DNA from: an uncultured Leptolyngbyaceae cyanobacterium
GTDB lineage: Bacteria > Cyanobacteriota > Cyanobacteriia > Leptolyngbyales > Leptolyngbyaceae
Length of the DNA stretch: 64,000 nucleotides
Assembly (NCBI GenBank): GCA_938023035.1
Contig: CALIDI010000013.1
Span: forward strand, 62,001 to 126,000
Direction: 5' to 3'
This document shows, piece after piece, positions 8,919 through 20,347 of the stretch. The stretch's first letter is position 1, and each line of letters begins with the position of its first letter. Position numbers and translations under genes: made by a program. The notes beneath the pieces were generated by a model, which was not told where the DNA came from, made no database searches, and worked only from the letters and a program-made list of their open reading frames with translations.

Positions 8919-11033
8919 ATGTTAGGAACTCTGCTGAACAAACGCTATCGCATTGTGAGTGTCCTGGGCGGCGGTGGCTTTGGTAAAACATTCATCGCTG
9001 AGGATACACAGCAATCCCCAGCAACTTCCTGTGTGATCAAGCAGTTTCAACCCAATAATAACGACGAATCCTTTCTGCAGATTGCTCGACGACTCTTTAA
9101 GAGTGAGGCCGATACCCTGAGGCGGCTGGGTAGCCATGACCAGATTCCAGCCTTGATTGATAGCTTTGAAATTGACAATGAGTTTTACCTAGTGCTGGAG
9201 TATGTGGAGGGGCAATCGCTCAGCCAGCAACTAACTGACATGCGCCGGCTAGACGAACCAGCCGTACTAGCTCTATTGCAGGATGTTTTAGAGATTCTAG
9301 AATTTGTCCATCGCAACCAGGTAATCCATCGCGATATTAAACCGGGCAATTTAATTTTGCGCAAGCGAGACCATCGCTATGTGCTGATTGACTTTGGAGC
9401 GGTTAAAGAGATTCACACCCAAATCAATACAGAGTTATTGCAAACTGGCTATACGGTTGGCATTGGCACGCAGGGCTATGGGCCGAGCGAGCAGTTGATG
9501 GGTAAGCCGCGCTACAACAGCGATATCTATGCCCTGGGAATGACAGCAATTCATGCTCTGACGGGGTTACAGCCTTCCCAGTTGCCGACTCATCCCGATA
9601 CGGGAGAGGTAATCTGGCAAGATCAGGCTCTGGTTAGCCCAAGGCTGGCAGCCATTCTTAGCAGAATGGTGCGATACCACTTTAGTGAGCGCTATGCTTC
9701 GGCAACGGAAGTGCTGCAAGCGCTGGCTCAACCCACAGAGCTGATTTTAGAAGAAACTCAGGCTCCTATGGTGATGGATGGGCAGCAGACTGACTTGCTG
9801 GAAGATACGGCTAGTCAGCCGACTCGGGTGATTCAAAAGCGCGATCGCCGATTATTGGCTCCTCTTGTGGTAGGAGTGTGCAGTTTACTGGTCAGTGGTG
9901 TGGTCGGTGGTTTACGCGGTCTTGGCAGCCTACAACCCGCCGAGCTTGCTGTTTATGACCAGATGGTGCACTACGGCTCGACGCTGGGGCCCGACCCGCG
10001 CTTAGTCATTGTTGCGATTACCGATACCGATATCCAAAACTTGCGCCGTTTTCCTGTGCCCGATGAGGTCATTGCCCGTCTGCTAGAGCAGTTACAAACC
10101 TACCAACCCAGAGTGATTGGATTAGATCTCCTGCGGGATATTCCCCAACCCCCTGGCAATGCTGAGCTGTTGCAGCAGTTGCGGGCGAAGAATGTGATTA
10201 CCATCCTGAATTTAGGGGAACCACCCACTCCCGCTCCTCCTGGCACCTCCCTTGAACAGGTCGGGTTTAATGACTTGCTGCTGGATCCTGGCGATGTTGT
10301 GCGGCGCAATCTGCTCTTTTTGAACATTCAGGAACAAAGCTACTATTCCTTTGCCCTGCGACTAGCGCTGAGCTATTTGCAACCAGAAGGGATTGAATTT
10401 GCCAACAATCAGGGCGATCGCGCGAAGGTGCAACTGGGATCTGCCCATTTTGTCCCTCTAGAGGCTAGCAATGGAGGCTATCAAAAGATTGATGCCCGGG
10501 GTTATCAGATTCTTCTCCGCTATCGGGGGCAGGAAGTGGCGCGCCAGATCACCCTTTCGGAGGTGCTTGAGGGAAACGTGCAGCCAGAATGGTTTCACAA
10601 TCGGGTGGTGTTGATCGGCACTACGGCTTTAACAGCCAGGGATCTGTTTTCGACCCCCTACAGTGCCAGCAATGAAAATGTGCCGCGCATGCCAGGGGTC
10701 ATGATCCATGCCCAGATGGTGAGTCAAATTATCGATGCGGCCCTGGGGCAGCGATCGCTGTTCTGGTTTTGGGCAGAGTGGGGGGAATGGCTCTGGTTGG
10801 GGGGGTGGGCTATCCTGGGTGGCAGTGTAGCCTGGCTGATTCGCCATCCCCTCTGGTTAGGAATGGTAGGCACTGGCTTGATGCTGCTATTGGTTTTAAT
10901 CTGCTACAGCCTCTTTCTACTGGGGGGCTGGGTACCGCTGATTGCACCCGCCATGGCGTCCATGTTAGCCGGTGGAGTCGTGACTGCCTATCGGGCCTAT
11001 GCTAGCCAGCGGTTAGAATTCCTGCGCCGCTGA
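8919..11033 (+). CDS. serine/threonine protein kinase with CHASE2 sensor domain
   Basis: Membrane-bound eukaryotic-type (Hanks) kinase. The N-terminal kinase domain (about 10-275) has the glycine loop GGGGFGKT (17-24), the ATP-binding Lys41 (VIKQF), the catalytic loop HRDIKPGN (about 141) and DFGAVK (about 160), a GxGTQGYGPSEQ activation-segment end, and the DIYALGMTAIHALTG helix. A first membrane segment follows at about 312-332, then an extracytoplasmic CHASE2 domain (about 340-600, FDLL-type and RVVLIGTTALTARDLFSTP motifs), and two or three closely packed membrane helices to the C-terminus (about 620-690). The usual order is CHASE2 first with the output domain last; here, as in other cyanobacterial proteins, the kinase is N-terminal. 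It is monocistronic. The signal sensed is unknown. Confidence 0.92.
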   Translation: MLGTLLNKRYRIVSVLGGGGFGKTFIAEDTQQSPATSCVIKQFQPNNNDESFLQIARRLFKSEADTLRRLGSHDQIPALIDSFEIDNEFYLVLEYVEGQSLSQQLTDMRRLDEPAVLALLQDVLEILEFVHRNQVIHRDIKPGNLILRKRDHRYVLIDFGAVKEIHTQINTELLQTGYTVGIGTQGYGPSEQLMGKPRYNSDIYALGMTAIHALTGLQPSQLPTHPDTGEVIWQDQALVSPRLAAILSRMVRYHFSERYASATEVLQALAQPTELILEETQAPMVMDGQQTDLLEDTASQPTRVIQKRDRRLLAPLVVGVCSLLVSGVVGGLRGLGSLQPAELAVYDQMVHYGSTLGPDPRLVIVAITDTDIQNLRRFPVPDEVIARLLEQLQTYQPRVIGLDLLRDIPQPPGNAELLQQLRAKNVITILNLGEPPTPAPPGTSLEQVGFNDLLLDPGDVVRRNLLFLNIQEQSYYSFALRLALSYLQPEGIEFANNQGDRAKVQLGSAHFVPLEASNGGYQKIDARGYQILLRYRGQEVARQITLSEVLEGNVQPEWFHNRVVLIGTTALTARDLFSTPYSASNENVPRMPGVMIHAQMVSQIIDAALGQRSLFWFWAEWGEWLWLGGWAILGGSVAWLIRHPLWLGMVGTGLMLLLVLICYSLFLLGGWVPLIAPAMASMLAGGVVTAYRAYASQRLEFLRR

Positions 11034-11078
11034 AAGCACATTCCTCTAAAACCAGAACCGGTTCAGGCGATTTTCGTT

Positions 11079-12557
11079 TCAAACTCCTGGCAGCCCAATC
11101 TCCTGGCTGAGTTCCTGGCGCAGGCGATAGATAATGGTGTGAGAATCGAGCTGACCTAAGATATCTTGAATCACTCGACTGGCTCCCTGAGGACCCCAAC
11201 TACAGCCATTTTCTAAATAGGTTTGGATAGCTCGTCCGACGGCATAGGAGCCAAAGCCGGCGATCGCCCCCTGCAAGCTAGCGGTCGCAGCATAGGCGGG
11301 CAAACCCAGAGACGTATCCGCCCCAGCAGCCACAGCAACCCCACTTTTACCCAGGCCCAAGAGCAAACCACTACCCAATTCAGTCGCCAATAACCCTCCC
11401 GCGCTCAGTAAAATCGTGCGCCAGAGTTGATGGGCTTCGTGACGGGTCACCGGTAACCCGTACAGCTCAGATAGGGCACGAATCATCGCCAGGTCAGAAA
11501 TCGTGCCCCCAATCACATCCAGTACCGCAATCGGATTCAGGGCAACCGCGATCGCCTTATAGCGAACAAACTTCCAAATCAGAGCCTCGGCTTCCGGGCG
11601 ACGCAGTTCGACCACCTTACCCGCCAGGCTTTGCTCTGCATCCCGTGCCTGAAAGAGGGCATTTAAAGCCAGCAGGGTAGAGCCTTCCTGGGCCAGTAGC
11701 CTAAGAATCTTTTGCTTCAGTGGTTCAATCGCGATAGGTGGAGTTTCCCATTGGTAGGTAACTCGCCCATCGGCTTCCTCAACCCTTACCTGGATGGGGG
11801 CAGGGTCAGCAGCAACCAACACAATCTCCTGCGGCGAGAGGAGTCGCTGTAAACCACGATCATCCTCAGCTGCAGCCCCCAGACGCTGAAGATTTTGGTA
11901 AATTTCCTGGCGGGTCTGATCGGGATAGAGGTCAATTTTGTTAAAGACCAACAGCAGGGGCTTTTGGGCACGCCGTAAGTCACATAGGGCTGTGTATTCT
12001 GTGCGGGTGATATCACCGGACACTACAAATAAAATCAGGTCAGCCTGTCGCGCGACCTCCTGGGCCATCCTTGCCCGGGTTTGACCGTCAATTTCATCTA
12101 AGCCGGGGGTATCAATCAGCTCAATTTGCAAATGGTCGGGCAAGTCGTTGCCAGGGGTGGGTTCTGGCGTCCAAAAAACCGATTGGGGGGTGAGGGTGAC
12201 CCCATTCAATGGGCCTGTGGGCAAAATCTTGCGTCCCAACAGGGCATTGAGCACCGCCGATTTACCCCGACTCACTAACCCAAACACAGCGAGTCGCACG
12301 ACTGTGTTTTCTAATTTATTGAGGGTGACAGTGAGCTGCTGGAGATCTTGCCGTAGCGCTTCTTGAATGACTCCAGTCGGGCGCGTTCGCACAGATCGCA
12401 GGTAGGTGTTGTAACGGGCAATGGTTTGCCGTAGGCTGGCCCGAGCACGGGTCAATTGAGTATCTTGAAGGGAATGCTCCCCAGAGGGCATTGGCTCAGT
12501 GGAGGGGGAACGAGGATTTAAGCTCGGTTGGGTTACTGAGGGAAACTCGGACTTCAT
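11079..12557 (-). CDS. DUF697-type GTPase (membrane-associated, dynamin-like G domain)
   Basis: GTP-binding protein with a full set of G motifs: G1 GLVSRGKSAVLNALLG (about 90-105), a G2-type Thr (GVTLTPQSVFW), G3 LIDTPGLDEID (about 146-156) and G4 LVFNKIDLYP (about 203-212). The C-terminal 200 residues contain hydrophobic Ala/Gly-rich helices typical of the DUF697 domain (AGGLLATELGSGLLLGLGKSG region), expected to bind or span the membrane. It is the second gene of a pair with a related GTPase; the start at 12557 overlaps the upstream gene by 62 bp. An ATG at 12491 would avoid the overlap and is a fair alternative. Cellular role unknown. Confidence 0.8.
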   Translation of the reverse strand: MKSEFPSVTQPSLNPRSPSTEPMPSGEHSLQDTQLTRARASLRQTIARYNTYLRSVRTRPTGVIQEALRQDLQQLTVTLNKLENTVVRLAVFGLVSRGKSAVLNALLGRKILPTGPLNGVTLTPQSVFWTPEPTPGNDLPDHLQIELIDTPGLDEIDGQTRARMAQEVARQADLILFVVSGDITRTEYTALCDLRRAQKPLLLVFNKIDLYPDQTRQEIYQNLQRLGAAAEDDRGLQRLLSPQEIVLVAADPAPIQVRVEEADGRVTYQWETPPIAIEPLKQKILRLLAQEGSTLLALNALFQARDAEQSLAGKVVELRRPEAEALIWKFVRYKAIAVALNPIAVLDVIGGTISDLAMIRALSELYGLPVTRHEAHQLWRTILLSAGGLLATELGSGLLLGLGKSGVAVAAGADTSLGLPAYAATASLQGAIAGFGSYAVGRAIQTYLENGCSWGPQGASRVIQDILGQLDSHTIIYRLRQELSQEIGLPGV

Positions 12558-14202
12558 ACTTTTCCGGAATTTTGGCTTCTGGCAGGGGAATTTGCAGCGG
12601 TTCTAGGGGCACCGACGGCTCTAACGGAACTGCAGGTACAGGTTGTGATGGCGGTTCTAGGGGGGCCGGTGGCTCTAACGGAACCGTAGGTAAAGGTTGT
12701 GACGAGAAAGCAAATGTAGACTCAGAGGCGTTGGATGGAGTGGGTTTGTTAAATAATTGCGCGATCGCCTGGCTGATAAACTCCTTCAGCATATTCTGCC
12801 GCTGGCTATTCTGAAACACAGAACGCAAAATTTGGCTGATGCGCTCAATTGCCAGAGGACTGGCCTCCGTCATTGCTAGGGTTGGCTCTTGACGACTAAA
12901 GTACTCAACTAGGCTGAGCCCCGCCAATCGGGTAAGGTAGGCGGCACTCACTGCCTGAACAGAGCCGCCAGCAATGTAAGTGATCGCATTGGTTTTGAAT
13001 AGGGTGGCGATCGCCTGGGTCGAAAGCTCGACCACGCCAAACTTCAACATCAAACTGCCAATCTCTAGGGCCACCTTCTGAGCTTGTTGCAGCGAAAATT
13101 GTTGCCGATAGATCTTGCCCAGTTCCGTTACCATCTGGGCGTTGATTGCAGCTGTCGCTACCATATCCAGCGTTGGTAGAGGACTAGCAAAGGCAGAAGC
13201 CGCCGCCACCCACTGGTATTTTTCTACAATTGGCATGGCCCGCGTCTGTCGCACTTGGTTGAGGGTGCGTTGGGCCTTCGCTTTGAGGTTCCGGGCATCG
13301 CCAAAGGAGCTGGTCAATACCAACCGTTCACTTTCTTGGGTAAGAATCTGGTCGAGCCGCTCCGTCAATGGCTCAATCTGAGCAGTTTGGTCTTCCAGCC
13401 ATTCTTTGATGGAGCCATCTGGCTGGTGTTGTCGCACTTTGATGGGCTGGGGAGCCGCCGCGATCGCCACGATATCTTCAGCCGATACAATTTCTTGCAG
13501 CCGCGATCGCAAAGCATTCAGCAAAATCGACTGCTCATCGGGCAAAACCGTATCCCGCTTATTTAACAACACCAGGGTACGCTTGCGCTGGGCAAGTTGC
13601 TGAATCAGCAAAAACTCCGACTCGGTTAAATCGCCAGTCACTAAGAACAATACCAAGTCGGCGATGTTAGCCCGTTCTAGGGCCTTTACCTCTGCCGCTA
13701 AACCCGCTGCACTCGTACCCCCAAAACTCGGCGTTTCCGTAATTAAAATCAGCTTGGGAGTTGCCCACCCCACCTGTAATTGCTGAATCAGCGTCGTTTT
13801 GCCACTCCCCTTTGCCCCAATCACGGCCAGGCGAATCTGCTCTCGCTGCATCCCAGACACAATTTCAGCAATCTGGGCCTGCAATTGGGAAACCTCAGGC
13901 AAAACGTGATCAACTCCATCCTTGTTATCAGGGGTTTCGGCTTCTGTACGGATCTGGGTAATGACTTGTTCAGCCTCGTTCAGCACCTGTTGCACTACTG
14001 CCGTATCTAGGGGTTGTGGCTCTGCCACAGCCGGGGTTGAAGCAGGCTTTTGCCACCACCAGCCAATTAAACCAACAGAACCCGCTAGCAGCAGGTAAAA
14101 GAATCCATCCCCGGCAACTTGATGCAGTAAATCCAGGAGCCAGATGCCAAGGGAAAGGCTAGCGCCTCCCACTAGGATTGAACGCGACAACTTGGAAGTC
14201 AT
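12496..14202 (-). CDS. DUF697-type GTPase-like protein with degenerate switch motif
   Basis: Paralogue of the next downstream gene. Two N-terminal hydrophobic segments (about 8-50) are followed by a P-loop, VIGAKGSGKTTLIQQL (about 130-145), and G4 LVLLNKRDTVLP (about 210-221). Where a G3 DxxG is expected the sequence reads ITETPSFGGTSAAG, so the switch II aspartate is replaced by Glu. A DUF697-like helical region follows (about 300-440), then a repetitive Pro/Leu/Glu tail (PLEPPAPLEPP and similar, about 495-545). Nucleotide binding looks possible but hydrolysis may be altered. ATG at 14202. Its 3' end overlaps the start region of the downstream GTPase, suggesting translational coupling. Confidence 0.78.
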   Translation of the reverse strand: MTSKLSRSILVGGASLSLGIWLLDLLHQVAGDGFFYLLLAGSVGLIGWWWQKPASTPAVAEPQPLDTAVVQQVLNEAEQVITQIRTEAETPDNKDGVDHVLPEVSQLQAQIAEIVSGMQREQIRLAVIGAKGSGKTTLIQQLQVGWATPKLILITETPSFGGTSAAGLAAEVKALERANIADLVLFLVTGDLTESEFLLIQQLAQRKRTLVLLNKRDTVLPDEQSILLNALRSRLQEIVSAEDIVAIAAAPQPIKVRQHQPDGSIKEWLEDQTAQIEPLTERLDQILTQESERLVLTSSFGDARNLKAKAQRTLNQVRQTRAMPIVEKYQWVAAASAFASPLPTLDMVATAAINAQMVTELGKIYRQQFSLQQAQKVALEIGSLMLKFGVVELSTQAIATLFKTNAITYIAGGSVQAVSAAYLTRLAGLSLVEYFSRQEPTLAMTEASPLAIERISQILRSVFQNSQRQNMLKEFISQAIAQLFNKPTPSNASESTFAFSSQPLPTVPLEPPAPLEPPSQPVPAVPLEPSVPLEPLQIPLPEAKIPEKYEVRVSLSNPTELKSSFPLH

Positions 14203-14276
14203 GGGCCATTGCTGCTGACAGAAATACCTCTATTCTATCGACCCAAGGTTTATCAATGATATGGCGTAACAAACGG

Positions 14277-14300
14277 AAAAACCCTGCCTATAGACAGGGC
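14277..14300 (-). terminator. rho-independent terminator of the tRNA-fMet gene
   Basis: Read on the minus strand: stem CCCTG, loop tctatagg, stem CAGGG, directly followed by a run of five T. It sits 26 bp downstream of the tRNA. Confidence 0.75.
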
Positions 14301-14325
14301 TTCCGCGTTATTATCCTTGACGTGG

Positions 14326-14399
<74 letters not shown>

Positions 14400-14543
14400 A
14401 CGCGCTTATCCAATATAACGAAGAACAGCAAAAACAACAACCTTGACTTTTTCATCTTCCAGCCCATCTTTCGAGGTGTGGGTCTACCCAGCTACAATAA
14501 CTGAGCTATCCCCTTTGGGGGCGATCGCGGTGGAAATAAGACA

Positions 14544-15425
14544 ATGCGTTCTTTCTGGTCTGATCCTTATCTTTGGATTCACCTCGCTGGGCTGGCAGCT
14601 TTACCCCTATTTCTCGATCTCTGCCTAGTTGGTTTTGCTATGGGCGATCCCCTGTTACCCCCGTGGCTTGAAGGGGTAATTGTCGCCATTGCTGGAATTG
14701 CGCCGATTTTATGGATGCAGTGGCAACGTCCTTTCTATATCTTTAGCCTGCCAGGTTTGGCTTTACAACCTGAATCACTCAGTGACGGGCAGCGGCAACT
14801 CTTGAGCTTTTTTAAAGCTCAACAAAATCGGGCTGGTGCATTGATCGGGGCTATGATTGTCTTTTTACTGGTTCGTTGGGCGGAGCAAGCCGCCGCGATC
14901 GCGGCAGAAGTCTCTCCTTGGGCAACCCAGAGTCACCTGCTAGGCCTACTGCTAGCAACCCTTGGCAGCCTAGGGCTGAGTTTATTCCTGCAAGTACCTA
15001 TCAGTGTCTTTCTGGTCATGCTGCATCGTGATGATGAAGTGATAGCGGCTCCGCCTTATCCGCTCTCGCGAATTCGTCAAGAATTTAGCCTGCTCGGTTT
15101 ACGGGTTCGCCAGTTGCTTCCTCCCCTAGAGCGAGCCGCTGTGGGGCAGTCGGCTACCGCGCCTGTTAACACAGATCTCACCATTCCAGGAAGCAGAGAT
15201 GTGGATCAAACTCCCTCCTTGACCCTTTCCCCTGGTCACTCAGAGGCCAGCGCAGAGCTGACTGAAATCACAAAACCAGTGAGTGAAGGCACAATCGCTG
15301 AACCGAGTGACATTTGGGATGAAGTCGAGTCAGAAACCTTTGAACCAGAAATTGCCGTCTCGGAGGGGGCTTTGCCTGATGCATTATCCGCTCTCGATGA
15401 AGCCGCTGCTGATTTGGAACTGTAA
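14544..15425 (+). CDS. low-complexity tail membrane protein
   Basis: Conserved cyanobacterial membrane protein of unknown function. About four hydrophobic segments (approximately 12-34, 42-60, 90-112, 125-155) are followed by a conserved cytosolic stretch (PPYPLSRIRQEFSLLGLRVR) and, from about 200, a low-complexity Ser/Thr/Glu/Asp-rich acidic tail to the end (ADLEL). This architecture fits the family known by that descriptive name. ATG at 14544. It stands alone between the tRNA gene and a small hypothetical gene on the same strand. Confidence 0.8.
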   Translation: MRSFWSDPYLWIHLAGLAALPLFLDLCLVGFAMGDPLLPPWLEGVIVAIAGIAPILWMQWQRPFYIFSLPGLALQPESLSDGQRQLLSFFKAQQNRAGALIGAMIVFLLVRWAEQAAAIAAEVSPWATQSHLLGLLLATLGSLGLSLFLQVPISVFLVMLHRDDEVIAAPPYPLSRIRQEFSLLGLRVRQLLPPLERAAVGQSATAPVNTDLTIPGSRDVDQTPSLTLSPGHSEASAELTEITKPVSEGTIAEPSDIWDEVESETFEPEIAVSEGALPDALSALDEAAADLEL

Positions 15426-15684
15426 CTTTGACCCGTCATGTGTTGGCGTCCTCAATCACTAGGTGCACTTCAGCCGAATTACCTGCAATTGACAGGTTCT
15501 TTTGCTAGCCCTTCAGACCATTTGTAATGAATGTAAAGTGAGCAGAGTGTTACTCCGAGCACAGTCTTAGGCTATAGATTTTATTAACGTTAGGGTAATG
15601 ATATGAATTGCTGAACCCTGGCTCTATAAAAGCTTCGTTAGAATAAGTTAGATTTGCTCAAACTAAAGGCTTAGGTAAACCTGT

Positions 15685-15912
15685 ATGGCTGCTTCTTCTC
15701 GTTCTGAATTTTATGAGAGTTCCAAAGATCTGATGTGCCAATTACCCGATGATGCGACGATTTGGCAAAATTTGAAGGCAGCGATTGCCAGTAGTTCTGG
15801 GTTTCAACGCTGGCAGCTAGAGCAGCAAGGAGACAATAGTCTCAATGGCCTCACCCTGGAGTTGAGAGTGCAGCGCTATCTGCGTGAGACCTTGGAAACC
15901 TTGGCCTACTAG
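15685..15912 (+). CDS. small conserved hypothetical protein, 75 aa
   Basis: Short soluble protein, Ser-rich at the start (MAASSRSEFYESSKDL), then an amphipathic helix region and a regular C-terminal pattern (LTLELRVQRYLRETLETLAY). No motif allows a functional call. Codon use is like that of its neighbours, and the preceding 260-bp spacer with AT-rich sequence (about 15580-15640) gives room for its own promoter. I think it is a genuine cyanobacterial orphan rather than a chance frame. Confidence 0.6.
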   Translation: MAASSRSEFYESSKDLMCQLPDDATIWQNLKAAIASSSGFQRWQLEQQGDNSLNGLTLELRVQRYLRETLETLAY

Positions 15913-16251
15913 ATAGGTGAGTCGTGCAGGCGGCTCGATATTCGCTGCTAGAGGCGAACAAGAATGGAGCCTCTTCACCCCGCCCTCAACTGTCTGACTG
16001 TAGTTGTAGGCTCTTGTCTAATTGGCATTACTATTGCGAGGCAATTTTGAGCTGTAGTCAGACAAGTTAGGGCAAAGCCTAGCGATTAACCGCCACTGAT
16101 TCTGCTTCTTGATTCGCCGTCGCTATCTGCAGGATAAGTGTTAACGAAAGCAGGGGCAATTCTCACACTAGAGTTGGTCACCCAAATCAGGATGACTAAT
16201 TGACTCTTGCCCCTATCAGAAAAACTATTGAAGTAAATAGAATCAGCAGGA
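15913..16251. other. spacer between convergent genes with imperfect inverted repeat
   Basis: No gene. An imperfect inverted repeat (caactgtctgactgtag at about 15985-16001 and ctgtagtcagacaagtt at about 16053-16069) could form a long hairpin between the convergent small ORF and atp operon ends. No clear T-run follows on either strand. Confidence 0.45.
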
Positions 16252-17199
16252 TTAGTTGAGCGCTTCTGAACCGCCCACCACTTCCAGGATTTCTTGCGTA
16301 ATTGCAGCCTGACGGGCCTTGTTGTAAGACAGCGTCAACGTTGAAATTAGTTCTTTGGCGTTGTCGCTGGCGTTACTCATAGCGGTCATACGAGCCGCCA
16401 ATTCACTGGCTGATGATTCTTGCAACGCTCGCAAAAGCTGATTATTGAGATAAAGGGGTAACAGCGCATCCAAAATTTGCACAGGATCTTGTTCAAAAAT
16501 CATATCCTGAGGCAAGAATTGTGAGGGCACCGGCAATTTTTCCCGCTCTACTTCAAACTTTCCGCATCGGGTTGTCAGCCGAAAAATTTCATCATCCGGC
16601 GTTTCCAGACCCTGAGGATCAAGAGGTAACAAGGTTTGAATAACAGGGCGAGAACTGATCAGCGAAACAAACCGGGTATAAATCAACTCGACTCGATCAA
16701 CCGTTTCAGATAGAAACAGGGAAAGAAGTTGATCCGCAATCTGAGAAGCTTCTGTGGCAGTCGGTATCTGCTCTAGGGCGGTAAAGGAGGCCTCAATCGG
16801 GTAATCGCGCCGCTGAAAGTACTGCATGGCTTTTCGCCCAGCAATCACAAAACGATAATCTAACCCCTGGGATTTCAACTCTTGCGCACGATTTTCAGCG
16901 CAGCGAATCACGTTAGAGTTGTAGGCACCACAGAGGCCGCGATCGCCAGAAACTACTAAAATTCCGACCGTTTTCACCTCGCGCTTTCGCAATAGCGGCA
17001 GGTTAGCGTCTTCAAACTTAAGACGAGATTGCAACCCGTAGAGAACTTGAGCTAAGCGATCAGCAAAGGGGCGGGTTGCAATGACCTGTTCCTGGGCACG
17101 ACGCACCTTTGCCGCCGCGACTAGCCGCATGGCCTCTGTAATTTTCTTGGTGTTTTTGACCGACTGGATGCGATCGCGAATACTTTTCAGATTAGGCAT
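16252..17199 (-). CDS. atpC: ATP synthase F1 gamma subunit
   Basis: Central stalk of the F1 head, coupling proton-driven c-ring rotation to catalysis on the thylakoid membrane. N-terminal helix [20 protein letters not shown] and the C-terminal helix ending [14 protein letters not shown] are classical. At 315 residues it is longer than typical eubacterial gamma because of the cyanobacterial/plastid-type insertion around [17 protein letters not shown] (about 195-215). The plastid dithiol pair for thioredoxin control is not present; a single Cys is seen. It is the last gene of the large atp operon, following atpA after 294 bp. Confidence 0.97.
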   Translation of the reverse strand: MPNLKSIRDRIQSVKNTKKITEAMRLVAAAKVRRAQEQVIATRPFADRLAQVLYGLQSRLKFEDANLPLLRKREVKTVGILVVSGDRGLCGAYNSNVIRCAENRAQELKSQGLDYRFVIAGRKAMQYFQRRDYPIEASFTALEQIPTATEASQIADQLLSLFLSETVDRVELIYTRFVSLISSRPVIQTLLPLDPQGLETPDDEIFRLTTRCGKFEVEREKLPVPSQFLPQDMIFEQDPVQILDALLPLYLNNQLLRALQESSASELAARMTAMSNASDNAKELISTLTLSYNKARQAAITQEILEVVGGSEALN

Positions 17200-17493
17200 A
17201 GCTTTTAGGGAGTGAGAACGGAGATGGAGAGCTATGAGCCAGCCGGCTTTTGGAAAAATTATCAGCCCATTGAACCAGAAAAGCCGGACTGGTTAGCGTT
17301 GTCTTATCAAACTGACAACAGCAATGAAAATGAAAACTCAATCAATTGAACAAATCAGCGAGGTAGACAGGTTAGCTAGCACTTTGATCATTGGTTATTC
17401 CCAAATTAACCGACAAGCAGACGATGGCAACCTAGAAGGTTGGATAGAAGGAGCGTGGAAGTACAACTCCTTCTGCCGTCTCTGCCTGTTTTC

Positions 17494-19095
<1,602 letters not shown>

Positions 19096-19656
19096 CTAAC
19101 GACCACTCGAAAGTTGGAGAGAAATGCGACGCAGTTGTCCCCGCAAGCTAGCATCAATCACCTGAGAACCAACTTTGATAATGACCCCGCCGATCAAATC
19201 AGGATCTATCCGGGTCTGTAGCTCTACCTGTTCGGCACCAGTAAGGGCAAGGACGCGATCGCACACAGCCTGCTGCTGCTCTTCCGTAAGATCGACCGCA
19301 GAGGTCACCTCGGCCAACACTGTTTTGCGGAGTTCCCGTAACAATGCCTGATATTGCTTCAAGATGCTCTCTAGAAATTGAATCCGGCGGCGATCCACAA
19401 GCAGCAGTAAAAAATTATGCGTGTAAGGATGCACCTGCCCCCGCGTTATTTGCTCTAGCACAGCCTTCTTTTGAGCTGGCTTGATGATTGGAGTCGCCAA
19501 CAACTGGCTGAGATCCTCCGATTCAGTCAAAAGTTGAAGCAGGCTCGCTGCATCAGCACCAAACTGGTCAATTAAACCATGGGACTGAGCCAAAGCCATG
19601 TAAGCCTGGGCATAGGGTTCTGCAACTTCAGTTGCAATGATACTTCCACCCTTCAT
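19096..19656 (-). CDS. atpD: ATP synthase F1 delta subunit
   Basis: Peripheral-stalk connector (OSCP homologue; called atpH in E. coli naming) of 186 residues. Contains AEPYAQAYMALAQ at the N-terminus and the C-terminal DPDLIGGVIIKVGSQVIDAS motif. The ATG overlaps the TAA stop of atpF as TAATG, indicating translational coupling. Confidence 0.95.
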   Translation of the reverse strand: MKGGSIIATEVAEPYAQAYMALAQSHGLIDQFGADAASLLQLLTESEDLSQLLATPIIKPAQKKAVLEQITRGQVHPYTHNFLLLLVDRRRIQFLESILKQYQALLRELRKTVLAEVTSAVDLTEEQQQAVCDRVLALTGAEQVELQTRIDPDLIGGVIIKVGSQVIDASLRGQLRRISLQLSSGR

Positions 19657-20216
19657 TAGGAACCTCCCAGCATCGCAATACTGCGATCAACTAGATTTCT
19701 CTGAGCTTCGCCATCTAACCGGTTAGGTAACTCAGCCTCCACTCGCTGTAGTGCCAGCGCCACCACGCGCTGACGCAATTCGGCAATCACCCGCTCCTGC
19801 TCTGAATTTAACTCCTGGCTAGCCGACTCCCTCAAACGCACAATGTCTTGCTCCGCCTTTGCCAAAATTTCTGCATGGGCAGCCTGAGCAGCCTCCTGGG
19901 CAGATAATCGAATTTTCTCCGCTTCTGATTGAGCTTGCGCCAACTTTTGTTGTTGCTCAGCTAAGGCAGCAGCAGCCCTCTGCTTGCGCTCTTCTGCTTC
20001 TTTAATGGCAACTTCGATATTCTCACGACGATTACTCAAGGTTTTACCTAAGAAACCTCGACCAAAATAAACGAGTAAGCCAATCACTACTAGCAAATTA
20101 ATAACGTTTGCTTCCAGAATGTTCGGGTTAATGCCGAACCCTCCTGACTCGGCAGCTTCTGCCGTCTCGGAGGCAAGCAAACCTGCCCCCATTGCTAGCC
20201 TCATCCACATTTCCAT
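19656..20216 (-). CDS. atpF: ATP synthase Fo b subunit
   Basis: Peripheral stalk. One N-terminal membrane helix (NLLVVIGLLVYFGRGFLGKTL, about 39-58) precedes a long charged, Ala/Gln-rich helix (about 60-170). 186 residues. Two further Met codons near the start make the exact start (20216) slightly uncertain. Paired with the shorter b' gene upstream, as usual in phototrophs that carry b and b'. Confidence 0.95.
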   Translation of the reverse strand: MEMWMRLAMGAGLLASETAEAAESGGFGINPNILEANVINLLVVIGLLVYFGRGFLGKTLSNRRENIEVAIKEAEERKQRAAAALAEQQQKLAQAQSEAEKIRLSAQEAAQAAHAEILAKAEQDIVRLRESASQELNSEQERVIAELRQRVVALALQRVEAELPNRLDGEAQRNLVDRSIAMLGGS

Positions 20217-20347
20217 ACAATTAAACCCACAACTGCGCTCTCACCGCGATCCAGGAACTAGAAATATAGACCTTTTCTAGTCCGCTTTCATTGCTCTCCG
20301 TTTGCTTCTTGCCAAATCAACCCAACTTCTGATCAATCATCCTCAAC

